Positions 45,656 through 56,825 of a stretch of DNA of 64,000 bases are shown here, in pieces. Source of the DNA: Okapia johnstoni (lineage: Eukaryota; Chordata; Mammalia; Artiodactyla; Giraffidae). The notes under the pieces are model-generated. The model searched no databases and was not told where the DNA came from. It saw only the letters and a program-made list of their open reading frames with translations. The stretch covers positions 82,273,001 to 82,337,000 of the forward strand of contig CM044313.1 of NCBI GenBank assembly GCA_024291935.2, given 5' to 3'. Positions within the stretch are counted from its first letter, which is position 1; every line of letters begins with the position of its first letter. Made by a program: the position numbers and the translations under genes.

Positions 45656-46516
45656 TCACTACTGTTGTTGTTTTTTAAAAATCATTATTTGTATTATCAT
45701 CCTTCGTACCATGATGTGGTTTTATTAAAAGGAGCAGGTGGGCATTTAATTTAACACTTTGTTTTCCCCAGAAGGCTTGCTTTTTAAAGATGTGCACAGG
45801 TTGGAACGAACTAAATCCGTGTGACCCCCCAAGGGTGTTTTGGTACACATCACCCGCATTGGGCAGTGCTGTGGGGAGGACCACGGGCACACCAGCTGGG
45901 CTGCGTGAGCAGCACTCCTGAGCCCTTCCTCCCTGCAGGGAGTGGCAGGGTGAGGGGCAGAAGTCCCCATCACCAGGATGTGGCCCCTGGCCTATGAGCC
46001 CCGACCCTCAACGTGGCCATCTCCTTTGTCTGTGGCCTTCAGAAGCTAGGTGTCACACTGAGGACTCCTCTTCTTGGCAAGGAGGCTTCAGACTCAGGAA
46101 TCTGACATGCTGTTCAAATGAGTTTGCCATCTTATGCACACATGGGTAGGGCTAAAAATATTTTATTATTTTAGCATTTGTGCCAAGCCAGTCTTTCAGT
46201 GCTTCACGGGATCTTTTTATGTTATATAAATTATCTCATGGTCAGATGACTGCAAATGGAGCTATAAATTACTTTTGCAAGGAATGGAACGAGAACAGCT
46301 CCTTTCCCCTGGTACAAAAAGACAGAGCCTCGCTCACAATTTTGGATGAATGACAGAAAGAAAGGAACAAGGTTAGGATGAAGCAGTGAGTTCATTCTGC
46401 AGGGATAAAAATGGGCTTTGTGGAGGAAGTTGGGGCCCAAGGAGCCCCTTTCACAGCATTAGAATACCAGGGCTTCACGACAAGATTTTACTGTCTTTTT
46501 CCATTTGTTTTGTTAG

Positions 46517-46646
46517 CTGCGGACCCCAAGAAGCACGCCGTCATGTTTGACACGCTTCAGGACTGGTGTCGGGAGCTGGAGCGGACCAAAGGCAACGTGA
46601 AGTACAAGGCAGTGAGTGTCAATGACGGCTACAGAATCTGTGAAAG
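46517..46646 (+). CDS. MTMR12: MTMR12 coding exon 7 (start of phosphatase-like domain)
   Basis: Encodes residues 201-243 plus two bases: ADPKKHAVMFDTLQDWCREL, then ERTKGNVKYKAVSVNDGYRI and CE. The 'F.....DW..EL.R' then 'Y..C..Y' pattern opens the myotubularin phosphatase fold. Acceptor ttttgttag and donor gtgagc are canonical, and the phase restores R at the exon 8 junction. Confidence 0.97.
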
Positions 46647-46769
46647 GTGAGCTCTCAGCACCGCGCTTTTCTTTTTGACAGATGGGTTGCGATTTAATTC
46701 ACGTGCCGTACCAGTTCATCCACGTGAAGTGTAGCGTGGTGTTGAGTACATTCACAGGGTTGTGCAACC

Positions 46770-46948
46770 GTGTGTGCTCAGTCGCTCAGTCAGTTGTGTC
46801 TGACTCCATGTGACCCCCTGGACTGTAGCCCACCAGACCCCTCTGTCCATGGGATTGTCCAGGCAAGAATACTGGAGTGGGTTGCCATGCCCTTCTCCAG
46901 CGGATCTTCTCGACCCAGGGATCCAACCTGTGTTTCTTGCATCTCCTG
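46770..46948 (-). mobile_element. Bov-tA SINE, head truncated
   Basis: 'gtgctcagtcgctcagtcag', 'gggattgtccaggcaagaat', ending near 'ttcttgcatctcctgc'; the tRNA-like head is missing. Confidence 0.9.
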
Positions 46949-47254
46949 CAACCATCACCCTGGTCGATTTTAGAACATTTTCATCATCCCCCAAGTATCC
47001 CCATACCTCTTAGTAGTCACTCCCCATCCTGCCTGCCCCAGCCCTAGACCACCGCTCATCTCCTCTCTGTTTCTGTAGATTTGCCTGTCCTTGGCAGTTC
47101 ACGTAAATGGAACCATGTAATATGTGGCCCTTGTGCCTGGCTTCTTTCACTTAACATAATGTTATCAAGGCTCATCCATGTCATAGCAGATATCAGAATT
47201 TCATTCTTTTATTACTGCTGGATAATATCCCATGGTATGGATATGCCGTATTTT

Positions 47255-47336
47255 ATTTATCCATTCATCATTCATTTATTTTAGCATTTGTGCCAAGCCA
47301 GTCTTTAGTGCTTCACATATCCATTTATCCATTCAT
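47255..47336. repeat. 54-bp insertion flanked by a 14-bp direct repeat
   Basis: atttatccattcat is present at 47255-47268 and 47323-47336. Between them 47276-47316 copies 46166-46207, differing by one missing base. The host L1 is continuous when the insert is removed. Confidence 0.8.
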
Positions 47337-47744
47337 ATTGAGGGACATTGAGTTGTTTTCACTTTTTGGCTATTATGAATATACTGCTGTGAAAATGAGT
47401 GTACAAGGTTTCATATGGACATATTTTCAGTTCTCTTGGGTGTATTCCTAGGGGTGGAATTGCTGGGTCATATAGTAACTCTGCATTTAACCTTTAGAGG
47501 AACTGCCAGGCTATTTTCCACAGCCACTGTACCATTTTTACACTTCCGTCCACAGCAATTGAGGGTTCCACTTTCTCCACATCGATACTGTGCTTTTTTA
47601 AGAAACCCTTAAGGTATCCCTTAAAACATTCAGAAGGGAATCTGTGTCTTTTTCTTTCTGTTATTATATCTGTAATATAAGTATAAAACTTTTAGAGGCA
47701 TTTCTGAATTTATGTTATGTATTTGCTTTCCTTTTATCAAGCAC

Positions 47745-48440
47745 TTTATTCATTCAGTAAACATTTTTGAGGGCCTACTGTGTGCCAGACAGTGTCTCAG
47801 CTACTGGAGATAGAGCCTAAAAATCCCTTCCCTAGAGGGAGGAAAACAATGATAAAATAAATGAATAATGACAGTGTATTAAAAGGTAATAAGTGCTTCC
47901 CTGGTGGCTCAGATGGTAAAGAATCTGCCTGCAGTGTAGGAGACCCGGGTTTCATCCCTGGGTCGGGAAGATCCTCTGGAGAAGGGAATGGCAACCCACC
48001 CCAGTATTCTTGCCTGGAGAATCCCATGGACAGAGGAGCCTGATGGGCTACAGTCCATGGGGTCACAAAGAGTCGGACACGACTGAGTGGCTAATGCTTT
48101 CATTTTCACTTCAAGCGCTGTGGAGAGAAAAGTAGATCAGGCGAGGGGCTGGGGCGCGCTGGAGGCATCGGTGGGAGGGTGGGTTAGGCAGAGGGGACAG
48201 CATGGGCAGAGGCCCTGAGGTAGGACTGAGTCTGGTGCTTTGAGGAGCAGTGAGGGGCCCAGGGGCTGGAGAGGACTGAGCAGGGGGCAGAGCAGTAGGG
48301 GCTGCGATCAGGGAGGAGAGAGCCAGCGGGGTGCTGACGGCTGGGGAGGTTTCCGGAATTTAGAGCGCAGAGCGGAGGAGCTTGAGCAGAGAGGCGTGAT
48401 GTGGTCTGACCTACATTTTTAAAGGATGACTCCGCGTCAC
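47745..48440 (+). mobile_element. Ancient L2-like repeat with Bov-tA inside
   Basis: 'cattcagtaaacattttt', 'gtgtgccagacagtgtctc', 'gcagaggccctgaggtagg', 'cgtgatgtggtctgacc' form the same old repeat text as 9765-10430. Bov-tA lies at 47893-48105. Confidence 0.55.
47893..48105 (+). mobile_element. Bov-tA SINE, near consensus
   Basis: 'gtgcttccctggtggctcag', 'ggcaacccaccccagtattc', 'cggacacgactgagtggc'. Confidence 0.94.
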
Positions 48441-48569
48441 CCTATTTTTGGAAACTTGAATCTTATCATTTTGGAACACACTCCTCAACACCCTGCTAAC
48501 AGTTTCCAAAAATCCCTATTTTTCTAGAGCATTTCGTATTCGTGTTTCTGAGGGGCCTCGTCAGCAGAT

Positions 48570-48985
48570 CAGTTTTTTTTTTTTAATTAATTAATTAATT
48601 TTAATTGGAGGCTAGTTACTTTACAGTATTGTAGTGGTTTTTGCCATACATTGACATGAATCAGCCATGGATGTACATGTGTTCCCCATCCTGAACCCCC
48701 TCCCCCTTCCCTCCCCATCCCATCCCTCAGGGTCATCCCAGTGCACCAGCCCTGACTGCCCTGTCTCATGCATTGAACCTGGACTGGCGATCTGTTTCAC
48801 ATATGATAATGTACATGTTTCAAATCATCCCACCCTCGCCTTCTCCCACAGAGTCCAAAAGTCTGTTCTTTACATCTGTCTCTTTTGCTGTCTCGCATTT
48901 AGGATCATCGTTACCATCTTTCTTAATTCCATATATATGCGTTAATATACTGTATTGGTGTTTTGTTTTGACTTTGGCCAGTCTT
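48570..48985 (-). mobile_element. Ruminant L1 (L1_BT type) 3' UTR
   Basis: 'aattggaggctagttactt', 'catacattgacatgaatcag', 'atgcattgaacctggactgg', 'tatatatgcgttaatatac' match the young ruminant L1 3' end, reverse-oriented and little diverged. Confidence 0.9.
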
Positions 48986-49689
48986 AGACATTTATATGGT
49001 TAGCCCTCTTGTTACGGCACACACCAGGGTGACACAGGGGTGGGACCTGCAGGACAGGTGTGGGATCACACACACCCCCCTCACACCTTCTTGCCCCTCT
49101 TCCTCTCTTTATAGTCACAAACCGTGTAAAGGGAAAGCTAGTTAGAAGGAGGTCAGAAACCCCTGCTCCTCGGAAGTGATGTTTTGTAATGTGATGTTGA
49201 CACTGAGAGAAGGCAGCCCCGCTCCCAGGGTTGTTTTTTAAAATCCTACCGCTGACTGATTAGAGTCACTGGTGTTTGCATAGGTGTCAGCACAGCAGAA
49301 ATACACCAGGTAGAGAAGGTGGGCAGCGCATCGTGTTGGGGTTGGGGTGGGGGGTTCTAATTAGTGGTCAGCGGGGAGGATGGAGCCTCAGCAAAGTTTG
49401 GTGTTCAGAGCACTCAGTGCAAACACACTCCCCCAAACTGCACCAGCCAGGCTCCCCTCCCCAACACACGCACTCAGCACCACCCCCTTTTCTGCCCCAT
49501 GGGAACAATACAGGAGAAGCTGTGCTTTGGTTCGCACCTGGACCACGCAGTAGCTGCCTGCATGGTCTCCCCCAGCCACTCTGGCCCCAGCATCCGTGCT
49601 CCGTGGAGTAGGTTGAGCAGGTGGATCCAGCCAGCTTCTCACCGTCCTCTCCCCTGCATCAGTGCTCCTCACTCTGCATGATAGAGAAG

Positions 49690-50185
49690 ATAAAACTTCT
49701 GACAGGCCCTCCAAGGCTCTTTGTGCTTGGATTCCTGCCTAGCTCTCAGCTTTCCGTGCACCACCCCTCCAGTCATCCTGACCCCTCCCTTGGGCCTTGC
49801 CCGTGTGGTCTCCTGTCTGAGACGCTCCTTTCACTTCAGGCCGCACAAGTGAGTTACCTCCACGTCGTCATCAGATCTCTGCTCAGGTGTCTCTTTTAGG
49901 GAGTCTTCCCAGGACTAGGCGAGGCCTTCTAGGAGGGCTTTCCTTGCACCATATGCCTGTCTCCCTGCAACTCCTCTGGTTTGGAGTTTATTTTTATCTA
50001 TAGGAGGCTGGCGAGCTGCAGTCCGTGGGGTCACAAAGAGTTGAACATGACTAAGCACCTATCACCATTTGGTTCGTGTTTGTTTCTGCAGCCCGGCAGT
50101 TCTGGGGAATCAAGGACACTGTCTTTATTCATCTTTCTATCCTCATTACCACGTATAGTGCCTGTCTCATAAGACCCACTCAGTA
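49690..50185 (+). mobile_element. L2 fragment carrying a Bov-tA 3' scrap
   Basis: 'ctcaggtgtctcttttagg', 'atatgcctgtctccctg' and 'ctcattaccacgtatag' are L2-like. The Bov-tA end 'ctgcagtccgtggggtcac' lies at 50006-50062. Confidence 0.5.
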
Positions 50186-50716
50186 GATAGGGGCCAGAAT
50201 GAATAAATTAACAAAAGCCCCAGTGGTTAGAGGAGAGACCCCAATCATCTTGGATAAGAATCAGGAACTGAGTGTCTACTTCGCCTTCTCCTGAAAAGCC
50301 TTCCTCCTCCCACCTCCCTGAGAAGGCAGAAGGTCCCCAGCCCTGAAGGGACACTATGTGAATCTGTGACACAGAGGAGCTGAGAAGTTGACTCAGCCAA
50401 GGAAAGCACTGCTGCCCTGGGGGTGTTGCTCTGGGGGTTCCCTCACCCTGCTGGAGGTGGTACCTGAGAGGACCATACAGCTTTCCTTGAGGAAATCAGC
50501 TTGTGTTTGGAGAGACTGTTTACTTTGTCTTCAGAACTCATCCTAATGACAAAATGAGCACTCTCCAAGGAGGAGGGTGAGTTGCTTGTAAACGCTGGCA
50601 GTCTCACAGCAGAGCCTCCATAGAGCCACCTCCAGTTCACTGGGACAGGAGGGGATGGCACAGACCCCCCGTGGTGCAGAGCTGCCCATTTGTATAGCCC
50701 CTTTTCTCGGTGACTC

Positions 50717-50936
50717 CATGCTAAGTTGTTTCAGTCATGTCTGACTCCTTGAGACCCCATGGACTGTAGCCCACCAGTCTCCTCTGTCCATGGGATTCTC
50801 CAGGCAAGAATACTGGAGTGGGTTGCCATTTCCTCCTCCAGGGAATCTTCCTGACCCAGGAATCAGACCCGCATCTCTTACATGTCCTGTGTTGGCAGGC
50901 AGGTTCTTTATCACTAGCGCCACCTGGGAATCCCCA
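50717..50936 (-). mobile_element. Bov-tA SINE
   Basis: 'agttgtttcagtcatgtctg', 'gggattctccaggcaagaa', 'tcactagcgccacctggg'. Flanked by 'gtgactccatg' / 'gtgactgcatg'. Confidence 0.93.
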
Positions 50937-51207
50937 GTGACTGCATGTAAACATGCTGATACACTGGGTTCTGACATTTTCCCCCACTGTGGTGATAGAC
51001 TTTATAAGAAAATATTAACTGGTTCACCAGCATTGTAAAATATTCACCCTCACCATAGTAGGGGAGGGCATGTAGATTTTTAAAGCAGTGTGGCCCCACC
51101 TCATGGCCCCCTGGGGAAGGAGCTGAGAACCTGCTCATAAATGAAGCACATAAGTGATTCTCCTGAAAGGGTTGGGGAACAGCAGTCTGTTTGTAAGTTG
51201 CCATCTA

Positions 51208-51330
51208 GGGCCATGGTTCTCATGGTTGACTGTGCGGCCCCATCACCTGGGAGCTGGTGAAAGCAGAGCTTCTGATTCTAGAGGTCCAGGTAAAGCTGGA
51301 GAATCTGCTTCCTTCTAAGCACCCTAATCC
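51208..51330 (+). mobile_element. MER5-like remnant bordering the minisatellite
   Basis: 'catggttctcatggttgac', 'atcacctgggagctgg', 'gagcttctgattctagagg' resemble MER5A. Confidence 0.5.
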
Positions 51331-51785
51331 CCGTGCACCCCTGACATGCAGGAGCTTCTAGAACAACAGCTCTCATCCCCTGTGCACCCCTGATGTACAG
51401 GAGCTTCTAGAACAACAGCTTTCATCCTGTTTGCACACCTGCTGTGCAGGAGCTTCTAGAACAGCAGCTTTCATCTTGTGTGCACACCTGCTGTGCAGGA
51501 GCTTCTAGAACAGCAGTTTTCATCCTGTGTGCACACCTGCTGTGCAGGAGCTTCTAGAACAGCAGCTTTCATCCTGTGTGCACACCTGCTGTGCAGGAGC
51601 TTCTAGAACAGCAGCTTTCATCCTGTGTGCACACCTGCTGAGCAGGAGCTTCTAGAACAACAGCTTTCATCCTGTGTGTACACCTGCTGTGCAGGAGCTT
51701 CTAGAACAGCAGCTCTCATCCCCTGTGCACCCCTGATGTGCAGAAGCTTCTAGAACAACAGCTTTCATCCTGTGTGCACACCTGG
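51331..51785. repeat. 49-bp-period minisatellite, about nine copies
   Basis: The anchor 'ggagcttcta' starts at 51351, 51400, 51449, 51498, 51547, 51596, 51645 and 51694, and as 'gaagcttcta' at 51743: exactly 49 bp apart each time. The common unit contains 'tgtgcacacctgctg', 'tgcaggagcttctagaa' and 'cagcagctttcatcc'. Outer units carry 'aacaacagc' and 'cacccctgatgt'; inner ones 'aacagcagc' and 'cacacctgctgt'. Non-coding, in intron 7. Confidence 0.97.
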
Positions 51786-52119
51786 AGAGCTTTTACATCT
51801 CTGCTATTTAGTAGTGCTGAGTGCATCATGGACACTGGGAGTCTTTCGGTCTTCCCATGTGACTTTAATGGGCAGCTTGAGTTTGAAAGCTGTTGATCTG
51901 TGAAGAGGTTTTTGAGTCAGTAACAGCACCTGAAGAAGCCCATACGCTCAAGCGGACCTGAAGGAAATACCCCGAACGCTTCAAAATCTCAAAAAGTCAA
52001 ATAATTCTTCTAAGTTTTAATGGTTTGATGTGTTAATATCTTAGCCTTGACCTGTGGTTCTCAACTTGATTTTGCATCACATATTATGGAAGCTTTGTTC
52101 TTTTTAATTACCGTTAAGA

Positions 52120-52570
52120 GTTGTGGGTTTTTTGTTTTTTTTTTTATGGAAAATTTCAAACAGTATAAAAGAGAATTTGATGAATTCCTCTTACTCATCA
52201 CCCAACTTCAACAGTTACTAACTCATGGCTAGTCTCTGTGCCTCTACCTACTCCTAACCCCCTGCCCCACCCTGACTATTTTGAAATAAATCCTAGAGCT
52301 CATCATATTTCATTTGTAAATATTTCAGTTTTACATCTCTAAGAATTAAGGACTTTTGATAAACATAATCATAAAACCATTAGCACAACTTTCAAATAAT
52401 CTATAGACTCTCACACTGTTATCTTTTTCTTGCTTGTTTACTTGAAGAAACCAGGCCATTTGTCTGATCGTTTCCTACAGTATGGATTTGATGACTACAT
52501 CACCATGGTGATGTTTAAACTGTTGCTTCATCCCCTATGAATTGATTAGATCTAATGACTTGATCCCATT
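52120..52570 (-). mobile_element. Old L1 (L1M-type) fragment
   Basis: 'atggaaaatttcaaacag', 'cttactcatcacccaac', 'ttcaacagttactaac', 'gaaataaatcctagagctc' match a reverse L1M 3' region. Confidence 0.65.
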
Positions 52571-52934
52571 CAAATTCTGATCTCCTCAACTCGGAAAATC
52601 CATCTTTCCCATGACCTGGTACTTAAGAAACTTACTTCACACTAGGGGTGTGCACACAAACACCATCGTATTGTTTGCCATTGTAGTTTTTACACCATAG
52701 GCACCTTCTTCCTTCTCATCCTTCCTTCAGGCTTTTTGAGTGAAAGCTGTTTATAGCTCCACAGTGGTAGAACTCAGGAGGTCTTTTTAATAGAAGCCTA
52801 CATCTCCTAATTAGAGGAAGAGATAGTGTCCCTGTATGTCTCTGACCTCTGCAGCTCTGAAAACCTAACTCTCCTACATCCTGCTACTTAACAGGTTTGT
52901 TATTTTTAGAACCTCAATTTATTTTATTCTTTAG

Positions 52935-53160
52935 ACACTAAAGTCATACTGCTTGGGGCCCGCTTCCAGCTCCACTAATTCTTACTAGTTGTATAACCTG
53001 GGAAGGGCCTGAGTAGAGCTCTGTTTCTTTATCTGTGAAATGGGGATGAATAATAGTACACATACCTCGTAGTGCTGGTGGGAGGATTAAATGAATAATT
53101 CACGTTAAGTAATTAGAACAGTCTGACATACAGTAAGCAGTTAAACGTTGTCCGAGCACT
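52935..53160 (-). mobile_element. MIR element
   Basis: 'ctagttgtataacctgggaa', 'gtgaaatggggatgaataat', 'gggaggattaaatgaataat', 'acagtaagcagttaaacg'. Confidence 0.78.
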
Positions 53161-53469
53161 TGATAAAATGTCTGGGCAGTAGTCATCATAATTATTGGTT
53201 TGCATGTTAGTCTGACTCAGATCAACACAGGTACTTATATTGTCTCTGTATGATGAGAAAGATCCCTCCAAGTTTCAGAATTCTTATACTCAGGAATCTA
53301 GAAAATTGGTATGGATGAACCTATTTGCAGGGCAGGAATGGAGACACAGATGTATAGAGAATGGACTTGTGGACACAGTAGGGGAAGGAGAGAGGGACAA
53401 ATGGAGAAAGAAGCGTCGGCGTGTGTACACGACCATGTGTAAAATAGGTAGCTAGTGAGAGGTTGCTGT

Positions 53470-53597
53470 GTAACGCAGGAAGCCCAGCCTGGCGCTCTGT
53501 GATGACCTAGAGGGGTGGGATGGGGGGAAGGGAGGGAAGCTCAAGAGGGAGGGAATATTGTAAAACAATTTCTCTCCAATTAAAAAAAAGTTTTTTT
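53470..53597 (+). mobile_element. Ruminant L1 3' end, internally deleted
   Basis: 'gcgctctgtgatgacctag', 'aggggtgggatggggg', 'atattgtaaaacaatttc', A-rich end: the L1_BT 3' UTR in sense orientation. Confidence 0.8.
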
Positions 53598-53619
53598 TCA
53601 GAGTTCATATACTGTCAGA

Positions 53620-53765
53620 TATCAGATGTCCAACTCCCTTCATTTTATACATGAGGAAACAGACCCAGGGAGGTGGGGTAACTTACCAAGAGTTACACAG
53701 AATCAGAGGCAGAGCTGGGATTTGAACTCAGATTCCGATTCCTGACTGATGTGGACAGAGACGGT
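53620..53765 (+). mobile_element. MIR fragment
   Basis: 'catgaggaaacagaccc', 'gtaacttaccaagagttac', 'gcagagctgggatttgaac' in MIR order, 140 bp upstream of exon 8. Confidence 0.78.
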
Positions 53766-53904
53766 TCATCTGCACTAGTTCTTAACAGGGAGATACGGTC
53801 CATGTCAAGATAGTCTGCTCAACTTCCTGTGTTCATCAACAGCAAGCGTTCATATTTAATGAATTAACTCCAGTACTAAAACCAATAACATCTCTTTCCT
53901 CTAG

Positions 53905-53980
53905 GTTGCCAGCATACTTTGTCGTCCCCGCCCCTCTTCTTGAAGAGGACATAGTGTTCTTCCAGGGTCGTGGCATACCA
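53905..53980 (+). CDS. MTMR12: MTMR12 coding exon 8
   Basis: Encodes the rest of R244 and residues 245-269: LPAYFVVPAPLLEEDIVFFQ, then GRGIP. The 'YP..L.VP' type strand and the 'F...R.P' motif correspond to the family segment before the W-C-W motif of exon 9. Acceptor ctttcctctag, donor gtaagt, phase 0 out. Confidence 0.96.
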
Positions 53981-55426
53981 GTAAGTGCACCTGGAAACCC
54001 TGAAAGCACGGGTTACTCATTGGCCCGTTCTGGCAGATTATCCTACTTAAAGCCCTTGGCTTTGGTATTAAAGAGTTTGTCCTCAGCCCGAGGGCAATCT
54101 AAAAATACCTTCAGGACTCCCCACAGGAGCCCCTGCGACTGGAGGCTCCCAGGGGACAGAGTTCTGAAGTTTTCCCAGAGGCCCTGGGGCTCTTAGCAGA
54201 GACATCTTTAAAGAGCTTTAGGAGGATTCCAGGCCCAGCTGGTGTTGAAAGCCAGCCTAATTTAACACCTAAATTGTTTCGAGGCTGAACTGTCCCCTCC
54301 AAGGGTTGTAGGGTTTCAGATCCTTTTCGGCCTTGCCATTAATCTTGAATGGGCATGGCCGAATTCCCACCCAGAGACAGTGTGGAGACTTACTTAGTTT
54401 TCACAGAACAGACTGGGATGGGAGCCATATTTCACGTGTTGCTGATCAAAGAAAGCAAGACTCTGGCAGTTATTTCGGTTTCTAATTGGTGGTTGGGAGT
54501 TGCCAAGCCTGCAGGGAATTGAGTACAGAATGAGAATCACAGATAAATGCTGGGCCGTGCACACGGCTGGTGCCTCACAGAGGTCACTCTTGTAATGGGA
54601 GGGGAGGTGTCTCAGCAGCAGTCCCAGTCCCAGCAGTGCGTGCAGGCTGGGCAGGCAATGAGTGTGGTCCTTGCGATGAGCCGGAGACCCTCTGCCTGCA
54701 TGAAGGGCTGCCTTCTCTTCTGTGCCAGCCTGTTTGTGCCATGTGGGAGCATGGGCCTGATCTTGCCAGTTGCCTGGACTTCTCAGGAGAAATCAGAGAT
54801 AATGGGTTTTTATGTGAGTTTTCCCTATTTCTAAATGTATGCAGCTGTTTTCAAACTCTCTGGTTTCAGGACTCTTACACTCTTGCAAAATCATTGAGGA
54901 TCTCGAGTTTTTATTTATGTGGTTGTATCTGTTGATATTTGCCATATTAGAAACTAAAACTAGAAAATTGCTTAATGTTTATTTTGGTAATAAACTCATT
55001 AGATGTTAACATAAGTATTTCTAGAATAAATAACTATATTGTCCAAAACAAAAAAGTAGGATAGTACTGTTGCACATTTTTGAAAATAGACAACTGCCTT
55101 CTTTTATCCCCTGTCTTTCATTCAGTCTGTTGTGTGTTGGGTGTGGTTGAAGTGTATGAAGAGAATTCAGCCTCACATAGATGTGTATTTGGGAAAGGAA
55201 GGAGTATTTAATAGTCTTGTCAGATAATATGATGATACACAAAAAATTGATAAATGGTGGTTTTGTAAAGGTTAATTGCAATAAAGAACCTGAAAACATA
55301 ATCAATGAACTTTTCGTTCACTGCATTAAAATCCATTGGTCTGTCTTGTACTCTGAATGGATCTTAAAACATGCCTGATTTAAAAAGCGTAATACATTGG
55401 TCATTTAGAAAATATTAACTCACTAG

Positions 55427-55721
55427 TTCAATTCAGTCACTCAGTCGTGTCCGACTCTTTGCAACCCCATGAACCACAGCATGCCAGGCCTCCCTGTCTG
55501 TCATCAACTCCCAGAGTCCACCCAAACCCATGTCCGTTGAGTCGGTGATGCCATCCAGCCATCTCATCCTCTGTCGTCCCCTTCTCCTCCTGCCTTCAAT
55601 CTTTCCCAGCATCAGGTTCTTTTCAAATGAGTCAGCTCTTAGCATCAAGTGGCCAAAGTATTGGAGTTTCAGCTTCAGCATTAGTCCTTCCAATGAACAC
55701 CCAAGACTGATCTCCTTTAGG
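55427..55721 (-). mobile_element. BovB LINE 3' end
   Basis: Reverse: 'tcagtcgtgtccgactc', 'tgatgccatccagccatc', 'cttttcaaatgagtcagc'. A 13-bp word attaactcactag flanks it at 55414-55426 and 55722-55734. Confidence 0.93.
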
Positions 55722-55928
55722 ATTAACTCACTAGGTTATGTTCAAATATTGACGTGCTTTCTTAGATACAAATCACATTTGTTAATATCATCCCTGTCTC
55801 ATTAGAAAAGTCTTTGAATATTGGGAATTTGTTCAGCTAAAAAGGCAGAGACTAGTCTTCCAAAATTCTAATTTTTGCTTGAAAGTTCAGCTTTTATCAT
55901 TGGCAACAAATTGTCAGTTGTTTTCCTT

Positions 55929-56457
55929 GTTGTTGTTCAGTCACTCAGTCGTGTCTGACTGCGATCCCATGGACTGTAGCACACCAGGCTTCCCTGTCCT
56001 TCACTATCTCTCAGAGCTTGCTCAAACTCAAGTCCTTTGAGTCAGTGATGCCATCCAACCATCTCATCCTCTGTCGCCCCCTTCTCCTGCTGCCCTCAAT
56101 CTTTCCCAGATCAGGGTCTTTTCCGTTGAGTCAGCTCTTCGCATCAGGTGGCCAAAGTATTATAGCTTCAGCTTCAGCATCAGTACTTCCAATAAATATT
56201 CAGGGTTGACTTCCTTTAGGATTGACTGGTTTGATCTCCTTGCTGTCCAAGTGACTCTCAAGAGTCTTCTCCAGCACACAGTTCGAAAGCATCAATTCTT
56301 CAATGCTCAGCCTTTGTGGTCCAACTCTCACATCCATATATGACTACTGGAAAAACTATAGCTTTGACTATCCAGAACTTTGTCGGCAGTGATGTCTCTG
56401 CTTTTTAATACGCTGTCTAGGTTTCTCATAGCTTTTCTTCCAAGAAAAAGGAGCAGA
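55929..56457 (-). mobile_element. BovB LINE 3' end
   Basis: Longer reverse copy of the same region, reaching 'catagcttttcttccaag'. Flanked by tgttttcctt at 55919-55928 and 56458-56467. Confidence 0.93.
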
Positions 56458-56654
56458 TGTTTTCCTTAAAGTTGTTACTTTGTTTTTTTTTTTTTTTTTT
56501 CCCTAAAAATGAATGTCTGCCAGATACCAAAGTCCCTAGTTTGTCTGTCGTTCACTCTTTCAGTTCCATGAAGATAGCACCTAGCTCAGCTCTCAAGTCA
56601 GTCTCATAGGTGCTTTTCCCTGAGACAGACACTTCCAAGCTTGGTTTCCACTCC

Positions 56655-56825
56655 ATCACACAGAGTATAAAAGATATTAGTATTAAATGTATTGTACACC
56701 ATGGGGAATATAGCCAAAATTTTATAGTAACTATAAATGAAGTATAACCTTTAAAAATTGTCTCTCTGTATTGTACATCTGTAACTTAATATGGGACATC
56801 AGTTAGACTTCAATTTAAAAGACCA
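56655..56825 (+). mobile_element. L1 3' end fragment
   Basis: 'accatggggaatatagcc', 'tttatagtaactataaatg', 'gtacatctgtaacttaatat', 'tagacttcaatttaaaa'. Confidence 0.7.

Larger units (their letters stand above)
42898..46516 (+). other. MTMR12: MTMR12 intron 6
   Basis: GT-AG, phase 1. Holds an antisense L1M end, a CHR-type SINE in an older repeat, and a MIR. The stretch 44700-45460 and most of 45660-46500 are unique. 46166-46207 is the probable template of an insertion in intron 7. Confidence 0.9.
46690..47620 (-). mobile_element. L1 3' region, interrupted
   Basis: Reverse text includes 'tttcacttaacataatg', 'ggataatatcccatgg', 'ggtggaattgctgggtcata', 'ttttccacagccactgtacc'. It is broken by a Bov-tA (46770-46948) and by a 54-bp insertion (47269-47322). 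Confidence 0.85.
46647..53904 (+). other. MTMR12: MTMR12 intron 7 (7.3 kb)
   Basis: GT-AG, phase 2. Contents in order: antisense L1 with a SINE and a templated-looking insertion, an L2-like repeat with a SINE, a ruminant L1 3' end, an L2 piece, a Bov-tA, a MER5 piece followed by the 49-bp minisatellite, an L1M end, MIRs and a short L1 end. No gene-like frame stands out. Confidence 0.9.

Noticed and set aside
51331..51785. CRISPR-like array
   Set aside because: The copies are contiguous 49-bp units with no unique spacers, in a mammalian intron. It is a minisatellite.
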